This document shows, in pieces, positions 32,055 through 40,644 of a DNA stretch of 59,484 nucleotides (within the stretch, counting starts at the first letter, position 1; the number at the start of each line of letters is the position of its first letter). Under the pieces are notes generated by a model, which was given only the letters and a program-made list of their open reading frames with translations, ran no database searches and was not told where the DNA came from. The DNA comes from an uncultured Collinsella sp. (GTDB taxonomy: Bacteria; Actinomycetota; Coriobacteriia; Coriobacteriales; Coriobacteriaceae): assembly GCA_902492185.1 (NCBI GenBank), contig CABUKY010000001.1, positions 1 to 59,484 of the forward strand. Reading direction: 5' to 3'. Made by a program: the position numbers and the translations under genes.

Positions 32055-32507
32055 CTAGTCTTCGAGTCCGCTATTGATGAGCTCCGCAATCTCAACGGGA
32101 TCGGTGCTCGCGCGCACCTTGTCGCGGAAGCCGGCGTCCATCAGCATTACGGCAGCCTTGGAGAGCAGGCGCAGATGCGTGGTTCCAGCCTCGCCGGCAG
32201 GCACGTACAGCGCGAGCGCAACATCGACAGGTACCCCATCGAAGCTCGGCCATTCAACGGGCTCGACCAGTTTAAGCACGGCAACGCCCGGCGTATGGAT
32301 TGCGTCGCTTTTGGCATGCGGAACGGCAAAACCGGCGACAAGGCCGGTCTCGGCCTCGTTCTCGCGAGCAATGAAGGCAGCCTCTACGGCAGATGCGTCA
32401 TCGGCAAAGCCGAGCTCGATGGCCTGCTCGGACAAATAATGCAGAGCGTCCTCGCGCGAGGCAGCGGTATACCCGATCGTCACTTGGTTGGCAGATACAA
32501 ATCCCAT
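32055..32507 (-). CDS. PTS fructose-type EIIA protein
   Basis: A 150-residue EIIA of the fructose/mannitol (PTS_IIA type 2) family, which passes phosphate from HPr to EIIB during sugar uptake. The phosphorylated histidine is in FAVPHAKSD (about residue 64), preceded by ENEAETGL. It is the last gene of a six-gene operon whose first gene encodes EIIB-EIIC without an A domain, so the two together make a complete enzyme II. The ATG at 32507 follows AAGGAAGG, 11 bp from the transketolase stop. Confidence 0.92.
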   Translation of the reverse strand: MGFVSANQVTIGYTAASREDALHYLSEQAIELGFADDASAVEAAFIARENEAETGLVAGFAVPHAKSDAIHTPGVAVLKLVEPVEWPSFDGVPVDVALALYVPAGEAGTTHLRLLSKAAVMLMDAGFRDKVRASTDPVEIAELINSGLED

Positions 32508-32518
32508 GGAAACCTTCC

Positions 32519-33457
32519 TTACAACACGGACCTAACCGCAGCTTCGATGCCGTCGGCGTCCAAACCGTACTTGTGCAGCAAATCGACCGCAGGGCCGGAC
32601 TCGCCATACACATCGCGCACGCCGACGCGTCGCATCGGCACCGGATGCTGCTCTGCGAGCACCGAGGCCACGGCCTCGCCAAGACCACCGATAATCGAAT
32701 GCTCCTCGGCGGTGACCACGCGACCAGTCTTCTTGGCGCTGGCAACCACCAGGCGCTCATCAAGCGGCTTAATCGTGTGCATGTTGATGACCTCGGCATC
32801 GATACCATCGGCAGCGAGCGCCTCGGCAGCCTCAAGCGCCTCGGCGACCATAAGGCCACAAGCGATGATGGTCACATCGGACCCCTCGCGCACGACCACG
32901 CCGCGACCAATCTTGAACTCATAGTCCTCGTGATCGTTGATGACCGGTGTTGCCAGGCGGCCGAAGCGCATGTAAACCGGGCCCTCAAACTCATAGGCGG
33001 CACGCACACAGGCACGAGCCTCGACGTCGTCGGCGGGAACGACCACCGTCATACCCGGAATCGTGCGCATGAGTGCGATATCCTCGCAGCACTGGTGCGT
33101 GGCGCCGTCCTCGCCCACCGAAATGCCGGCATGGGTAGCGCCAATCTTGACGTTGAGGTGCGGGTAGCCGATGGAATTGCGGACCTGCTCGTAGGCGCGA
33201 CCGGCGGCAAACATCGCGAAGGTGCTCGCAAAAGCAACGCGGCCCGTGGTCGCGATGCCGGCGGCAAGACCCATCAGATTGCTCTCGGCAATGCCGGCGT
33301 CGTAGAAGCGCTCAGGGTGCGCAGCCTTAAACTTACCGGTCTGCGTGGCGGCGGCCAGGTCGGCATCGAGAACCACAAAGTCATCGCGCTCATTGCCCAG
33401 CTCGACAAGTGCCTCGCCGTAGCTAACGCGCGTGGCGACTTTCTTGACGTCTGCCAT
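32519..33457 (-). CDS. Transketolase, C-terminal subunit
   Basis: A 312-residue protein equal to the PYR and C-terminal domains of transketolase. It includes the pyrimidine-domain glutamate in DAGIAESNLMGLAAGIA, ATHAGISVGEDGATHQ and a C-terminal transketolase domain beginning near residue 190. It pairs with the N-terminal subunit encoded just upstream; the two genes overlap by one base (TAATG). Split transketolases are common in archaea and some anaerobes. Together they transfer two-carbon units in the non-oxidative pentose phosphate pathway. Confidence 0.93.
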   Translation of the reverse strand: MADVKKVATRVSYGEALVELGNERDDFVVLDADLAAATQTGKFKAAHPERFYDAGIAESNLMGLAAGIATTGRVAFASTFAMFAAGRAYEQVRNSIGYPHLNVKIGATHAGISVGEDGATHQCCEDIALMRTIPGMTVVVPADDVEARACVRAAYEFEGPVYMRFGRLATPVINDHEDYEFKIGRGVVVREGSDVTIIACGLMVAEALEAAEALAADGIDAEVINMHTIKPLDERLVVASAKKTGRVVTAEEHSIIGGLGEAVASVLAEQHPVPMRRVGVRDVYGESGPAVDLLHKYGLDADGIEAAVRSVL

Positions 33458-34287
33458 TAGAGCTCCTCCCCTGCTGCTGCGAGCTCGGCCATGGCCTGCT
33501 CAAACTGTTCATCGTTGGGTGCCTTGCCGTGCCAGCCCACCTGGTTTTCCATAAAGGAGACGCCCTTGCCCTTCACCGTCTCGGCGATAATGGCCACGGG
33601 CGAGTCGCTCACTTTGCGGGCCTCGGCAAAGGCGGCGGCAATCTGCGCCATGTCGTTACCGTCGGCGATCTCGATCACATGCCACTTAAAGGCGCGGAAC
33701 TTGTCAGCGAGTGGCATGGCCGAGTTGACTTCATCAATCGTGCCGTCAATCTGCAAGCCGTTGTGGTCGACGACGGCAACAAGATTGTCGAGCGCATGGT
33801 TGCCGGCGAACATGGCCGCCTCCCACACCTGGCCTTCCTCGCACTCACCGTCGCCCAGCAACGTGTAGACACGGTAGCCGTCGCCCCAGTGCTTAGCGGC
33901 AAGCGCCATTCCAACTGCAGCAGAGATGCCCTGACCGAGCGATCCGGTGGACATATCGATGCCCGGGGCGTCGTTCATGTTGGGATGACCCTGCAGTCGG
34001 CTGCCAATATGACGGAGCGTCTCGAGCTCTTCGACGGGAAAATAGCCGCGATTTGCCAACACCGAATACAGGCCCGGCGCCGCGTGACCCTTGGAGAGCA
34101 CAAAGCGATCGCGATCGGCCTTGTGAGGGTCGGCAGGATCGATATTCATTTCCTCAAAGTACAGATACGTCATGATGTCGGCAGCACCGAGCGATCCACC
34201 CGGGTGTCCCGACTTGGCCGCGTGAACCGCAGTCACGACACCCTTCCTGACCTCATTGGCGACCTTCGCCAGCTCCTGGTTGGTCAT
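33457..34287 (-). CDS. Transketolase, N-terminal (thiamine diphosphate) subunit
   Basis: A 276-residue protein equal to the thiamine-diphosphate-binding domain: AAKSGHPGGSLGAADIMTYL at the N-terminus, GSLGQGISAAVGMALA, and the ThDP motif GDGECEEGQVWEAAMFAG ending in VDHNGLQIDG. It requires the C-terminal subunit for activity. ATG at 34287 has GAGAGGAA upstream; the frame is open further but with no start signal. It lies 63 bp after the transaldolase gene in the same operon. Confidence 0.93.
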   Translation of the reverse strand: MTNQELAKVANEVRKGVVTAVHAAKSGHPGGSLGAADIMTYLYFEEMNIDPADPHKADRDRFVLSKGHAAPGLYSVLANRGYFPVEELETLRHIGSRLQGHPNMNDAPGIDMSTGSLGQGISAAVGMALAAKHWGDGYRVYTLLGDGECEEGQVWEAAMFAGNHALDNLVAVVDHNGLQIDGTIDEVNSAMPLADKFRAFKWHVIEIADGNDMAQIAAAFAEARKVSDSPVAIIAETVKGKGVSFMENQVGWHGKAPNDEQFEQAMAELAAAGEEL

Positions 34288-34350
34288 ACGAATTCCTCTC
34301 TTGAGAACAACCCCGGCACCGGATGACACGATGCCGGGGCAATCCACTCG

Positions 34351-35034
34351 TTAAGCCTGAGCGACGACCTTCTGCCAGTCAGCCTCAAAAGTGGCGAGGC
34401 CCTGGTCGGTCAGCGGATGATGCAGGCACTTCTTGAGAGCGGCCATGGGCACGGTCGCGATGTCGGCGCCAAGAAGAGCCGCCTGGGTCACGTGGTTGGG
34501 CGTGCGGACCGAAGCGGTGATAATCTCGACGGTGTCGTCGACGTTCTTGCCGGTCCAGTCGTAGTTCTTAATGCAGGTCACGACGTTGTCGAGCTGCGAG
34601 ATACCGTCCTCGGCGATGTCGTCGAAACGGCCGACAAAGGGGCTGATGTAGCGAGCGCCGGCGTTGGCGGCCATAAGGGCCTGCGTCGGCGAGAAGACGA
34701 GCGTCATGTTGACGCGCACGCCTGCATCGGCCAGCGCGCGACAGGCGGCGAGGCCGGCCTCGCAAACGGGGAGCTTGACCACAATGTTGGGGGCGAGGGC
34801 GGCAAGGCGCTTGCCCTCCTCGATCATGCCCTCGGCAGTGGTCGCGGTGGACTCGGCGGACACGGGCAGGCCCTCGCAAAGCTCGGCGATCTTGAGCATG
34901 TGAGGCTCAAAGTCGGCCAGCTTGCCGCCGGTCTTGGCGTACAGGGACGGGTTGGTGGTGACGCCGGCAAGGCAGCCCCAGCTCTTAGCCTCGGCGATCT
35001 CGTCAAGGTTGGCGGTATCGATAAAGAACTTCAT
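34351..35034 (-). CDS. tal: Transaldolase (TalC/FSA-like, short form)
   Basis: A 227-residue class I aldolase of the transaldolase type 3B family. The Schiff-base lysine is in NIVVKLPV. The segment that separates the two family activities reads YISPFVGRFDDI, with Phe where E. coli fructose-6-phosphate aldolase has Tyr (APYVNR), and Glu stands in SAEST where FSA has Gln. Both favour transaldolase activity over FSA, although annotation tools may label it fsa. It transfers three-carbon units in the non-oxidative pentose phosphate pathway, next to transketolase. ATG at 35034 has AAGGAG upstream. A strong terminator-like hairpin lies only about 30 bp before the start. Confidence 0.88.
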   Translation of the reverse strand: MKFFIDTANLDEIAEAKSWGCLAGVTTNPSLYAKTGGKLADFEPHMLKIAELCEGLPVSAESTATTAEGMIEEGKRLAALAPNIVVKLPVCEAGLAACRALADAGVRVNMTLVFSPTQALMAANAGARYISPFVGRFDDIAEDGISQLDNVVTCIKNYDWTGKNVDDTVEIITASVRTPNHVTQAALLGADIATVPMAALKKCLHHPLTDQGLATFEADWQKVVAQA

Positions 35035-35065
35035 GGTGCAAACTCCTTCGGAGGAATCCAAAACT

Positions 35066-35102
35066 CAAAAAATAGGACAAAGGGGGCGTCCCTTTGTCCT
35101 AT
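35066..35102 (-). terminator. Internal terminator/attenuator between gatZ-like and transaldolase genes
   Basis: On the minus strand ATAGGACAAAGGG and CCCTTTGTCCTAT form a perfect 13-bp stem with a 5-base loop, followed by TTTTTT. It is a textbook terminator located upstream of tal and inside an otherwise continuous operon. There is no space for a separate promoter between it and the tal ribosome site. Confidence 0.85.
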
Positions 35103-35104
35103 GT

Positions 35105-35140
35105 GCCGGGCCTGCGGCTGGGACATGCCCCAGGCCCGGC
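35105..35140 (-). other. Second intercistronic hairpin
   Basis: GCCGGGCCTG (35105-35114) pairs perfectly with CAGGCCCGGC (35131-35140). It lies directly before the internal terminator in the transcript and could stabilise the 3' end of the upstream EIIBC-gatZ message or take part in switching. Confidence 0.7.
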
Positions 35141-35159
35141 GTCGCGTAGGAAAAACTAC

Positions 35160-36434
35160 CTAGTCCTCGAGAGCCTTCTCGATACGGCTCGTTACGCCCT
35201 TGAGGTTAAGACCGACGACGTACTGCTTGATCGGGCGCTTGATGTGCTCAATCACAAAGCGCTTGCCGTCGATGTCCTGGGCAGCGAGGTTGCGATAGAG
35301 CTTCTCGACCTGCTCCTTGACCTCGGGATCGTTAAAGGCGTAGTGGCCGGAGACATCCAGAATCTTCAGGCTGAGCTCGTCGTCGGCCAGAATGTCGTCA
35401 ACCTGCAGGTTAACGTCGTCGCCGGTCATCCACTTGCGCCAACGCTCGGTCTTGATAGCCTTGACCAGCAGCGTGTGATACAGGTCGGAGGGATCGTCGC
35501 ACAGGCCGTTGTCGACCAGAATCTGCTCGGTAGCGCAGAGCTTGAGGTAAGCGCGGGTCTCCTCGGTGCCGTACTGAGGGGCGACATTGGAGGCCGTCAC
35601 GTGAGCCGGGATGTGCTCGAGCAGCGTTGCGTCATCCAGATAGTCGGCGTTGTGCTCCTTCAGGCCCACACCGTAGCGCTTTGCCATATCGGCGAGCTCG
35701 CGGGCGTTCTTAAAGTTGTAATGGCCGACCTGCTCGGTCCAACGGGTAAGCGTGCCGGTCTGACCGACGATAAAGGTGGGCATGGGGCAGCCGCGCTTCT
35801 CAAGCTCGGGCTGCAGCTGAGAAATGAACTCCTCGTACTTATCGGTAGAGGTCAAGCCGCCATTGGTCTCCTCGGTACCGACCTCATAGGCGACCTCGGG
35901 CAGGTTATGCTCGCGACGGTACTGCTCAAGGTAGTCGATAAGATCGATCGTGCGGCGAAGCACCACGTCAAGCGGAATAACCTTGCCGATCTGATAGGGG
36001 TCCTTGGTGGGGTCGACCATCAGCAGGTCAAAGCCCGCCTCCATGTCGGCGACGAAGGACTTGCGGGCGAGCTCCATGGCCTCGTCCTCGGGCAGGTGGG
36101 CGTTACGCTCCTCGTCGCGCTGCCACGGACCGCCGTGATCGCGGCACAGGTAGTACGGACCGGTGTAACCCACCTCGTCGGCGACCTTCTTGATGTCGGC
36201 GGCAAAGCGCGTCTGGTCCCAACCGTTGACGTAGCCGGCGCCCATTTCGTCCATATCGACCTGGTTGCGGCTGGCGATAAACATGGGTGGGAAATCCTCG
36301 TCCTTGGCAAGCTCGAACACGGCCTGAATCAGGTTGGGGCTCATGGGACCAATGCCGACCATGGTTGCGTGATCGCCGCTATCCTGCAGCTTGAGCATGC
36401 CCTGAACGGCCTGGCGGATGGTGAGGTTGGACAT
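35160..36434 (-). CDS. GatZ/KbaZ-like tagatose-bisphosphate aldolase subunit
   Basis: A 424-residue protein of the GatZ/KbaZ family (COG4573). Known members are non-catalytic subunits that stabilise the class II tagatose-1,6-bisphosphate aldolase GatY/KbaY. Typical segments are MVGIGPMSPNLIQAVFELAK, SRNQVD, CRDHGGPWQ and EVGTEETNGGL. No GatY-type partner is in the operon or window, so here it either works with an aldolase encoded elsewhere or acts alone. The ATG at 36434 has GAGAAGGAG upstream. A 144-bp leader with alternative RNA structures separates it from the EIIBC gene. Confidence 0.88.
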   Translation of the reverse strand: MSNLTIRQAVQGMLKLQDSGDHATMVGIGPMSPNLIQAVFELAKDEDFPPMFIASRNQVDMDEMGAGYVNGWDQTRFAADIKKVADEVGYTGPYYLCRDHGGPWQRDEERNAHLPEDEAMELARKSFVADMEAGFDLLMVDPTKDPYQIGKVIPLDVVLRRTIDLIDYLEQYRREHNLPEVAYEVGTEETNGGLTSTDKYEEFISQLQPELEKRGCPMPTFIVGQTGTLTRWTEQVGHYNFKNARELADMAKRYGVGLKEHNADYLDDATLLEHIPAHVTASNVAPQYGTEETRAYLKLCATEQILVDNGLCDDPSDLYHTLLVKAIKTERWRKWMTGDDVNLQVDDILADDELSLKILDVSGHYAFNDPEVKEQVEKLYRNLAAQDIDGKRFVIEHIKRPIKQYVVGLNLKGVTSRIEKALED

Positions 36435-36475
36435 TTTGTTCTCCTTCTCCAGAGGATTTTTGACAAAAGTTCCCT

Positions 36476-36564
36476 GGGACCCAGATGTGGGCCCTATCAG
36501 TACGGATGGATTTTGTTGTGTAGGGGCGGTTGTGCGGAGTCAAATCCATCCCTCCGCACAACCG
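36476..36564 (-). promoter_or_regulatory. Structured RNA leader upstream of the gatZ-like gene
   Basis: In the minus-strand transcript CGGTTGTGCGGAG (36564-36552) pairs perfectly with CTCCGCACAACCG (36539-36527). Its loop contains GGATGGATTT (36551-36542), which is complementary over 10 bp to AAATCCATCC (36513-36504) downstream. These stems form either a pseudoknot or two mutually exclusive hairpins. A third hairpin GGGCCCA/TGGGTCCC (36494-36476) lies 40 nt before the start codon. There is no T run, so this is not a plain terminator. Confidence 0.7.
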
Positions 36565-36578
36565 GAGTCCTTAAAGGT

Positions 36579-38051
36579 TTACTTGGCCTGCTTGTCGAGC
36601 GTGGGCTTCATGGCAATCAGGATTGCAGCGGCGACCACGGAGCCAATCACGATGTCCAGGCAGAACAGCGCGACGTTGTTGGTGGCAAGGGCGACGATAA
36701 AGCCACCGTGCGGGACGTAGCAGTCGATACCCTGGAAGGCGGCAAGCGCCGCGCCCACGGCAGAGCCGATGCAAATGCCGGGAAGGGTGTGACCGAGGTC
36801 CTTGACCGCGAAGGGGATAGCGCCCTCGGTAATACCGATGCAGCCCATGAACAGCGCAGAGATGCCCATCTGACGGTCAGCGTCATCAAACTTGTTCTTG
36901 GCGATGAGCGCAGCGAGGCCACAGGCGATCGGGGGAACGGCGACGGCGACGCGGAACATACCGTTAGGACCGTAGATACCGGAGGCCATGATGGCCATGG
37001 TGAAGGTCGAGGCGGTCTTGTTGATGGGGCCACCCATATCGAAGGCGGTCATAACGCCAATGACCAGACCCAGGACGACGGCGGAGCCGCCCTGCAGGCT
37101 GCCGAGCACGCCGGTAAGCCAGTCCATCACAAAGCCAAGCGGCGTGGCCAGGATGTAGATATAGGCCATGCCCAGGACGAGCGAGGTCAGAATCGGAATG
37201 ATCAGGATGGGCATGATGGTCTGGATGGTATTGTTGACCTTCCAGGTCTTCATCCAGCGGACAAAGTAGCCGCAGATGACCGCCATGATCATGGCGCCCA
37301 AGAAGCCGGTCGAAACGCTGTTGCCGTTAGGGGTAACGACTGCGTTGTTGACCAGGTAGCCCAGGACAAAACCGGGGGCGAGCGCGGGCTTGCCGGCCAT
37401 CGAGTAGGAGATGTATGCCGCAAGCACCGGGATCATCATGGAGATGCCGGCCATGCCGATGGTGTTAAGGCTCACCATCAGCGGGTTCGTAACCTCCATG
37501 CCGTTGGCGCCGGCGGTACCGGATGCCAGCGAGAAGGCAAGAAACACGCCGCCGATAACGACGATGGGGATAAAATAGGAAACGCCGGTATTGAATGCAT
37601 TGAGCAGCGTCTTGCCAGGATCGGCAAAGATAGACTGCTTGGACGCCGGTGTCGGGGCCTGCGGGGCAGCGGAGACGGCCTTCTTCTCTGCCTTGGCCTC
37701 GGCCTTGGGCGCGTCAACGGCGCCGCCCGTCGCCTTGATGATCTCAACAGCCTGGTCGATGATCTTTACCGGATCGGCGATTACATCCGAGGTGCCGACC
37801 TTCAGGAACTTGCCTTCGGCCATCTTCTGCTCAAAACGATCCTCGTTCTCGACACCCACGTCGACGGACTCGAGCACCAGGTCGGCGGAATCCACGTCTT
37901 CCTGCGTCAGCTCGTTCTCGATACCCAGGCCACCCTGAGCCTCGACTTTGCACTCGATGCCACGAGCGGCGCATTCATCCTGAATCGCCTTCTGAGCCAT
38001 ATACGTGTGGGCGATACCCACGGTACAGGCGGCAACGCCTACGATCTTCAT
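36579..38051 (-). CDS. PTS fructose-family EIIBC transporter
   Basis: A 490-residue enzyme II. The EIIB domain (1 to about 100) begins KIVGVAACTVGIAHTYMAQ, with the phosphorylated cysteine in ACTVGIAHT; an Ala/Lys/Pro-rich linker (about 105-140) leads to an EIIC membrane domain of about nine helices ending in MKPTLDKQAK. In EIIC, FDMGGPINKTA and GITEGAIPFA are family motifs. It imports and phosphorylates a sugar of the fructose class; fructose itself is not proven. ATG at 38051 follows GAGGGAAG. It is the first gene of the operon, divergent from a LacI regulator. A TATATT box near 38152 is a likely -10. Confidence 0.92.
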   Translation of the reverse strand: MKIVGVAACTVGIAHTYMAQKAIQDECAARGIECKVEAQGGLGIENELTQEDVDSADLVLESVDVGVENEDRFEQKMAEGKFLKVGTSDVIADPVKIIDQAVEIIKATGGAVDAPKAEAKAEKKAVSAAPQAPTPASKQSIFADPGKTLLNAFNTGVSYFIPIVVIGGVFLAFSLASGTAGANGMEVTNPLMVSLNTIGMAGISMMIPVLAAYISYSMAGKPALAPGFVLGYLVNNAVVTPNGNSVSTGFLGAMIMAVICGYFVRWMKTWKVNNTIQTIMPILIIPILTSLVLGMAYIYILATPLGFVMDWLTGVLGSLQGGSAVVLGLVIGVMTAFDMGGPINKTASTFTMAIMASGIYGPNGMFRVAVAVPPIACGLAALIAKNKFDDADRQMGISALFMGCIGITEGAIPFAVKDLGHTLPGICIGSAVGAALAAFQGIDCYVPHGGFIVALATNNVALFCLDIVIGSVVAAAILIAMKPTLDKQAK

Positions 38052-38221
38052 TGCTTCCCTCTTTTCATAGAGTTGCGTGCGCAAGACACCGTTTGCGGAG
38101 GCCTCCGGAGCATCCCCTGCCGTTTGGACTTGCTGTCTTTTCGACAAGACCAATATAGGTTCACGCCATTCTTAATTCCAGCTCATTTCGGTAAACGTGC
38201 AGGTCAGAGCATTGGTTATGC

Positions 38222-38247
38222 TTTTTAGTTATGCGTTTAACTAAAAA
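38222..38247. promoter_or_regulatory. Putative LacI-type operator in the divergent PTS promoter region
   Basis: TTTTTAGTTA (38222-38231) and TAACTAAAAA (38238-38247) form a perfect 10-bp dyad around TGCGTT. It lies between the PTS operon and its divergent LacI regulator. A 10-bp palindrome GGAGGCCTCC (38097-38106) lies in the PTS leader. Confidence 0.6.
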
Positions 38248-38462
38248 TGAATCCTGCGATTTTACCCTCGTTTTTAAAAGTCAAGAAGTATTTTGATTTC
38301 TCGGTAGACGGCAGGCCTGCATAGCCGCCACGAATTTTGGACCCCACGGATACGGTATTGTTGCATACTCATAAAAGGGCGAAAGGACAGGCAGAATCGT
38401 GTGCCCGCAACCCGAACGTGAACCACCGCGCCAAACAACGCAATTTGTCGGAAGGAGTCGCT

Positions 38463-39473
38463 GTGACCAAACAGCGCGTTACGATTGCAGACGTCGCCCG
38501 CGAGGCAGGAACTTCAACAGCCAGCGTCTCGTATTACCTCAACGACAAACGAGACAAACTCAGCGACAAAACGCAGGCAAAGATCGCGCGTGTTATAAAG
38601 GAGCTGGGATACGTCCCCAACGCCCAGGCGCAAACACTCACCGGTAAACAGACCCACGTCATCGCCATCATCATCTTGGATAACACCAACAAATGGGCGG
38701 GCCTCGTCCTCAACGGCATGGAGCAGGTCATGCTCCCCGCAGGCTACCAGACGGTCGTTTGCACGAGCAACTTTAACCCCGAGACCGAGCTCATGTATGT
38801 CGACAAAATGCTCTCGCTGGGCGTCGATGGCTTTATTATCCAGCCCACAGCCAATTTCAAGGCCGTCCATGATCGCATCAAGCGCGCCGACAAGCCCGTC
38901 GTCTTTTTTGACGCGGCCATTTACAGCCCGGGCACGAGCTGGATCAAGACCAACCTTTACGACGGTGTGTACAACGCCACGCAGGCGCTTCTCGATGCCG
39001 GCTACGAGGACTTTTTCTCCATTGCCGCCAACATGACCGAAATGCGCACCCGCATGGAGCGTTTTCAGGGGTATGCCGAGGCGCTGGCAGCGAACGGACA
39101 GCTCTACAAAGCGATTCCCATCGACCACAACAAGCCGTCGGTCAGTGAGCTGACTGAGTACTTTAAATACAAGTTCAACCCCGCCAAGCGAACCCTTATC
39201 TTCGTGCAAAACCAGTGGGCACTTCCCCGTGTCTACAAGGCTCTCCAGCCCATGGCCCATCTACTTCCGCAGCAAATCGGTCTTTTGGGGCTCAACTGCG
39301 AAGACTGGACCAACCTCACCACGCCGACCGTCTCCACGATCATCGAGCCCGTCGACCAGGAGGGCAGAGAGGCGGCCGAGATGCTCCTCGCGCTACTCGA
39401 TGGCAGCAGCACGCCCGGTGAGCAGCGCATTCTCGAATGTAAACTCAATTGGCTCGATTCCACCTCAATCTAG
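38463..39473 (+). CDS. LacI family regulator of the PTS operon
   Basis: A 336-residue LacI repressor: helix-turn-helix RVTIADVAREAGTSTASVSY, hinge around GYVPNAQAQTLTGKQT, and a sugar-binding core (about 60-325) with GVDGFIIQPT, VVFFDAAIY and LLGLNCEDWTNL. GTG at 38463 is chosen because GGAAGGAG lies six bases upstream; the open frame from 38337 has no ribosome site. Divergent placement next to the EIIBC gene, with a perfect dyad between them, makes it the likely repressor of the PTS-pentose phosphate operon. Confidence 0.9.
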   Translation: MTKQRVTIADVAREAGTSTASVSYYLNDKRDKLSDKTQAKIARVIKELGYVPNAQAQTLTGKQTHVIAIIILDNTNKWAGLVLNGMEQVMLPAGYQTVVCTSNFNPETELMYVDKMLSLGVDGFIIQPTANFKAVHDRIKRADKPVVFFDAAIYSPGTSWIKTNLYDGVYNATQALLDAGYEDFFSIAANMTEMRTRMERFQGYAEALAANGQLYKAIPIDHNKPSVSELTEYFKYKFNPAKRTLIFVQNQWALPRVYKALQPMAHLLPQQIGLLGLNCEDWTNLTTPTVSTIIEPVDQEGREAAEMLLALLDGSSTPGEQRILECKLNWLDSTSI

Positions 39474-39602
39474 CCATACGTCAAATACGAGGCAAATGAA
39501 TCCGTAGCGTTTGTCCCAAATCTTGAGTATTTGTTCGGCGGAACGGCCTCTGCCGGCACCTGCTAGACTGGTAGATTCCCAATTGACTAGCCAGGAGTCT
39601 CC

Positions 39603-40586
39603 ATGTCGCGCAAGTCCACCTACAAGCAAGTACTTTCCATCGGCACCGCCGTGGTGCTGGGGTTTGCGTTGTTTACGGGATCGCTCGACGGGGCGCCCAG
39701 ACTGCTCTCGCCGCAAAGCGATGAGCAGGCAGCGGCTCTGGCCGAAAAACAAAACGAGAGTCCCAGCCGCACCGACGACGAGGCAGACCTGGTTGCCCGA
39801 CTCGAATCGGGAACAGCGAGCTCCTCGGACTCCCAAAACAACCAAGACTCTGGCGATGGCTCTGAATCCGCCGCGTCCGGCACCGATGACAACGCCTCCG
39901 CGGACAGCGCCGCCACCCCCATCGACGAGGTCGAAAACCCCGACCTCGACCGCGCCCGCGGCGTATACCTCAGCAGCATTCCCGACTACGCGGGCAACCC
40001 TTATGTTGCCCTGCGCGCCGACAGCACGCACCCGCTCGGCATGCCATCATTCACGCTCGACGAATACGAGCGCGCTACAGAAGAGGGTTGCTTTAAGAAG
40101 TTCTCCAAGCTCGACAGCCTGGGCCGCGTCCGCAAAGCGCTTGCCTGCGTGGGCCCCGAATCACTCGGTCGAGGCGAGCGCGGCGATATCTCGCGTATCC
40201 ATCCCGCCGGATGGCACCAGCAACGCTACGACTTTATTCCAGGCCAGAGCCTCTACAACCGCTGCCACCTCATCGCCTGGTCGCTCTGCGGCGAAAACGC
40301 CAACCGCAAGAATCTCCTCACCGGCACGCGCTATCTTAACGAAACGGGCATGCTGCCGTTTGAGGAGCAGATTCTCGGCTATATCCGCGAGACAGGTAAC
40401 CACGCGCTCTACCGCGTCACGCCCATGTACAACGAGGAAGAACTTGTCTGCCGTGGCGTGCGCCTTGAGGCGCAATCGGTCGAGGACCACGGCAAGACCC
40501 TCTGCTTCCACGTATATTGCTATAACCTACAGCCGCACGTGCAGATCGACTACGCCACCGGCCGCAACCAGGCATCCGGAGACTAG
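39603..40586 (+). CDS. Secreted DNA/RNA non-specific endonuclease
   Basis: A 327-residue nuclease. Residues 1-32 form a signal peptide or signal anchor (RKSTYKQVLSIGTAVVLGFA). A low-complexity Ser/Asp/Glu/Ala linker (about 35-115) follows. The catalytic domain (about 120-320) has YNRCHLIAWSLCGENANRKN followed by LLTGTRYLN, the His-Asn active site of the NUC1/EndA (DNA-entry nuclease) type in which NRCH replaces DRGH. Such enzymes degrade extracellular DNA for nutrition or competence. AGGAG before ATG sets the start. The gene stands alone and converges on the EF-G-like gene. Confidence 0.88.
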   Translation: MSRKSTYKQVLSIGTAVVLGFALFTGSLDGAPRLLSPQSDEQAAALAEKQNESPSRTDDEADLVARLESGTASSSDSQNNQDSGDGSESAASGTDDNASADSAATPIDEVENPDLDRARGVYLSSIPDYAGNPYVALRADSTHPLGMPSFTLDEYERATEEGCFKKFSKLDSLGRVRKALACVGPESLGRGERGDISRIHPAGWHQQRYDFIPGQSLYNRCHLIAWSLCGENANRKNLLTGTRYLNETGMLPFEEQILGYIRETGNHALYRVTPMYNEEELVCRGVRLEAQSVEDHGKTLCFHVYCYNLQPHVQIDYATGRNQASGD

Positions 40587-40644
40587 TGCCGACCAAGCTG
40601 CCCCAAAACCTAACATGATCCGTTTTCCTCCGCCCCCTAGGGAT

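Noticed and set aside
34351..35034. Naming the short aldolase fructose-6-phosphate aldolase.
   Set aside because: The diagnostic Tyr and Gln of FSA are Phe and Glu here, and the neighbours are transketolase subunits, so transaldolase is preferred.
35094..38228. A 1044-codon plus-strand open frame.
   Set aside because: It is antisense to gatZ-like and EIIBC genes, both strongly supported. Long antisense frames are expected in GC-rich genes of this codon usage.
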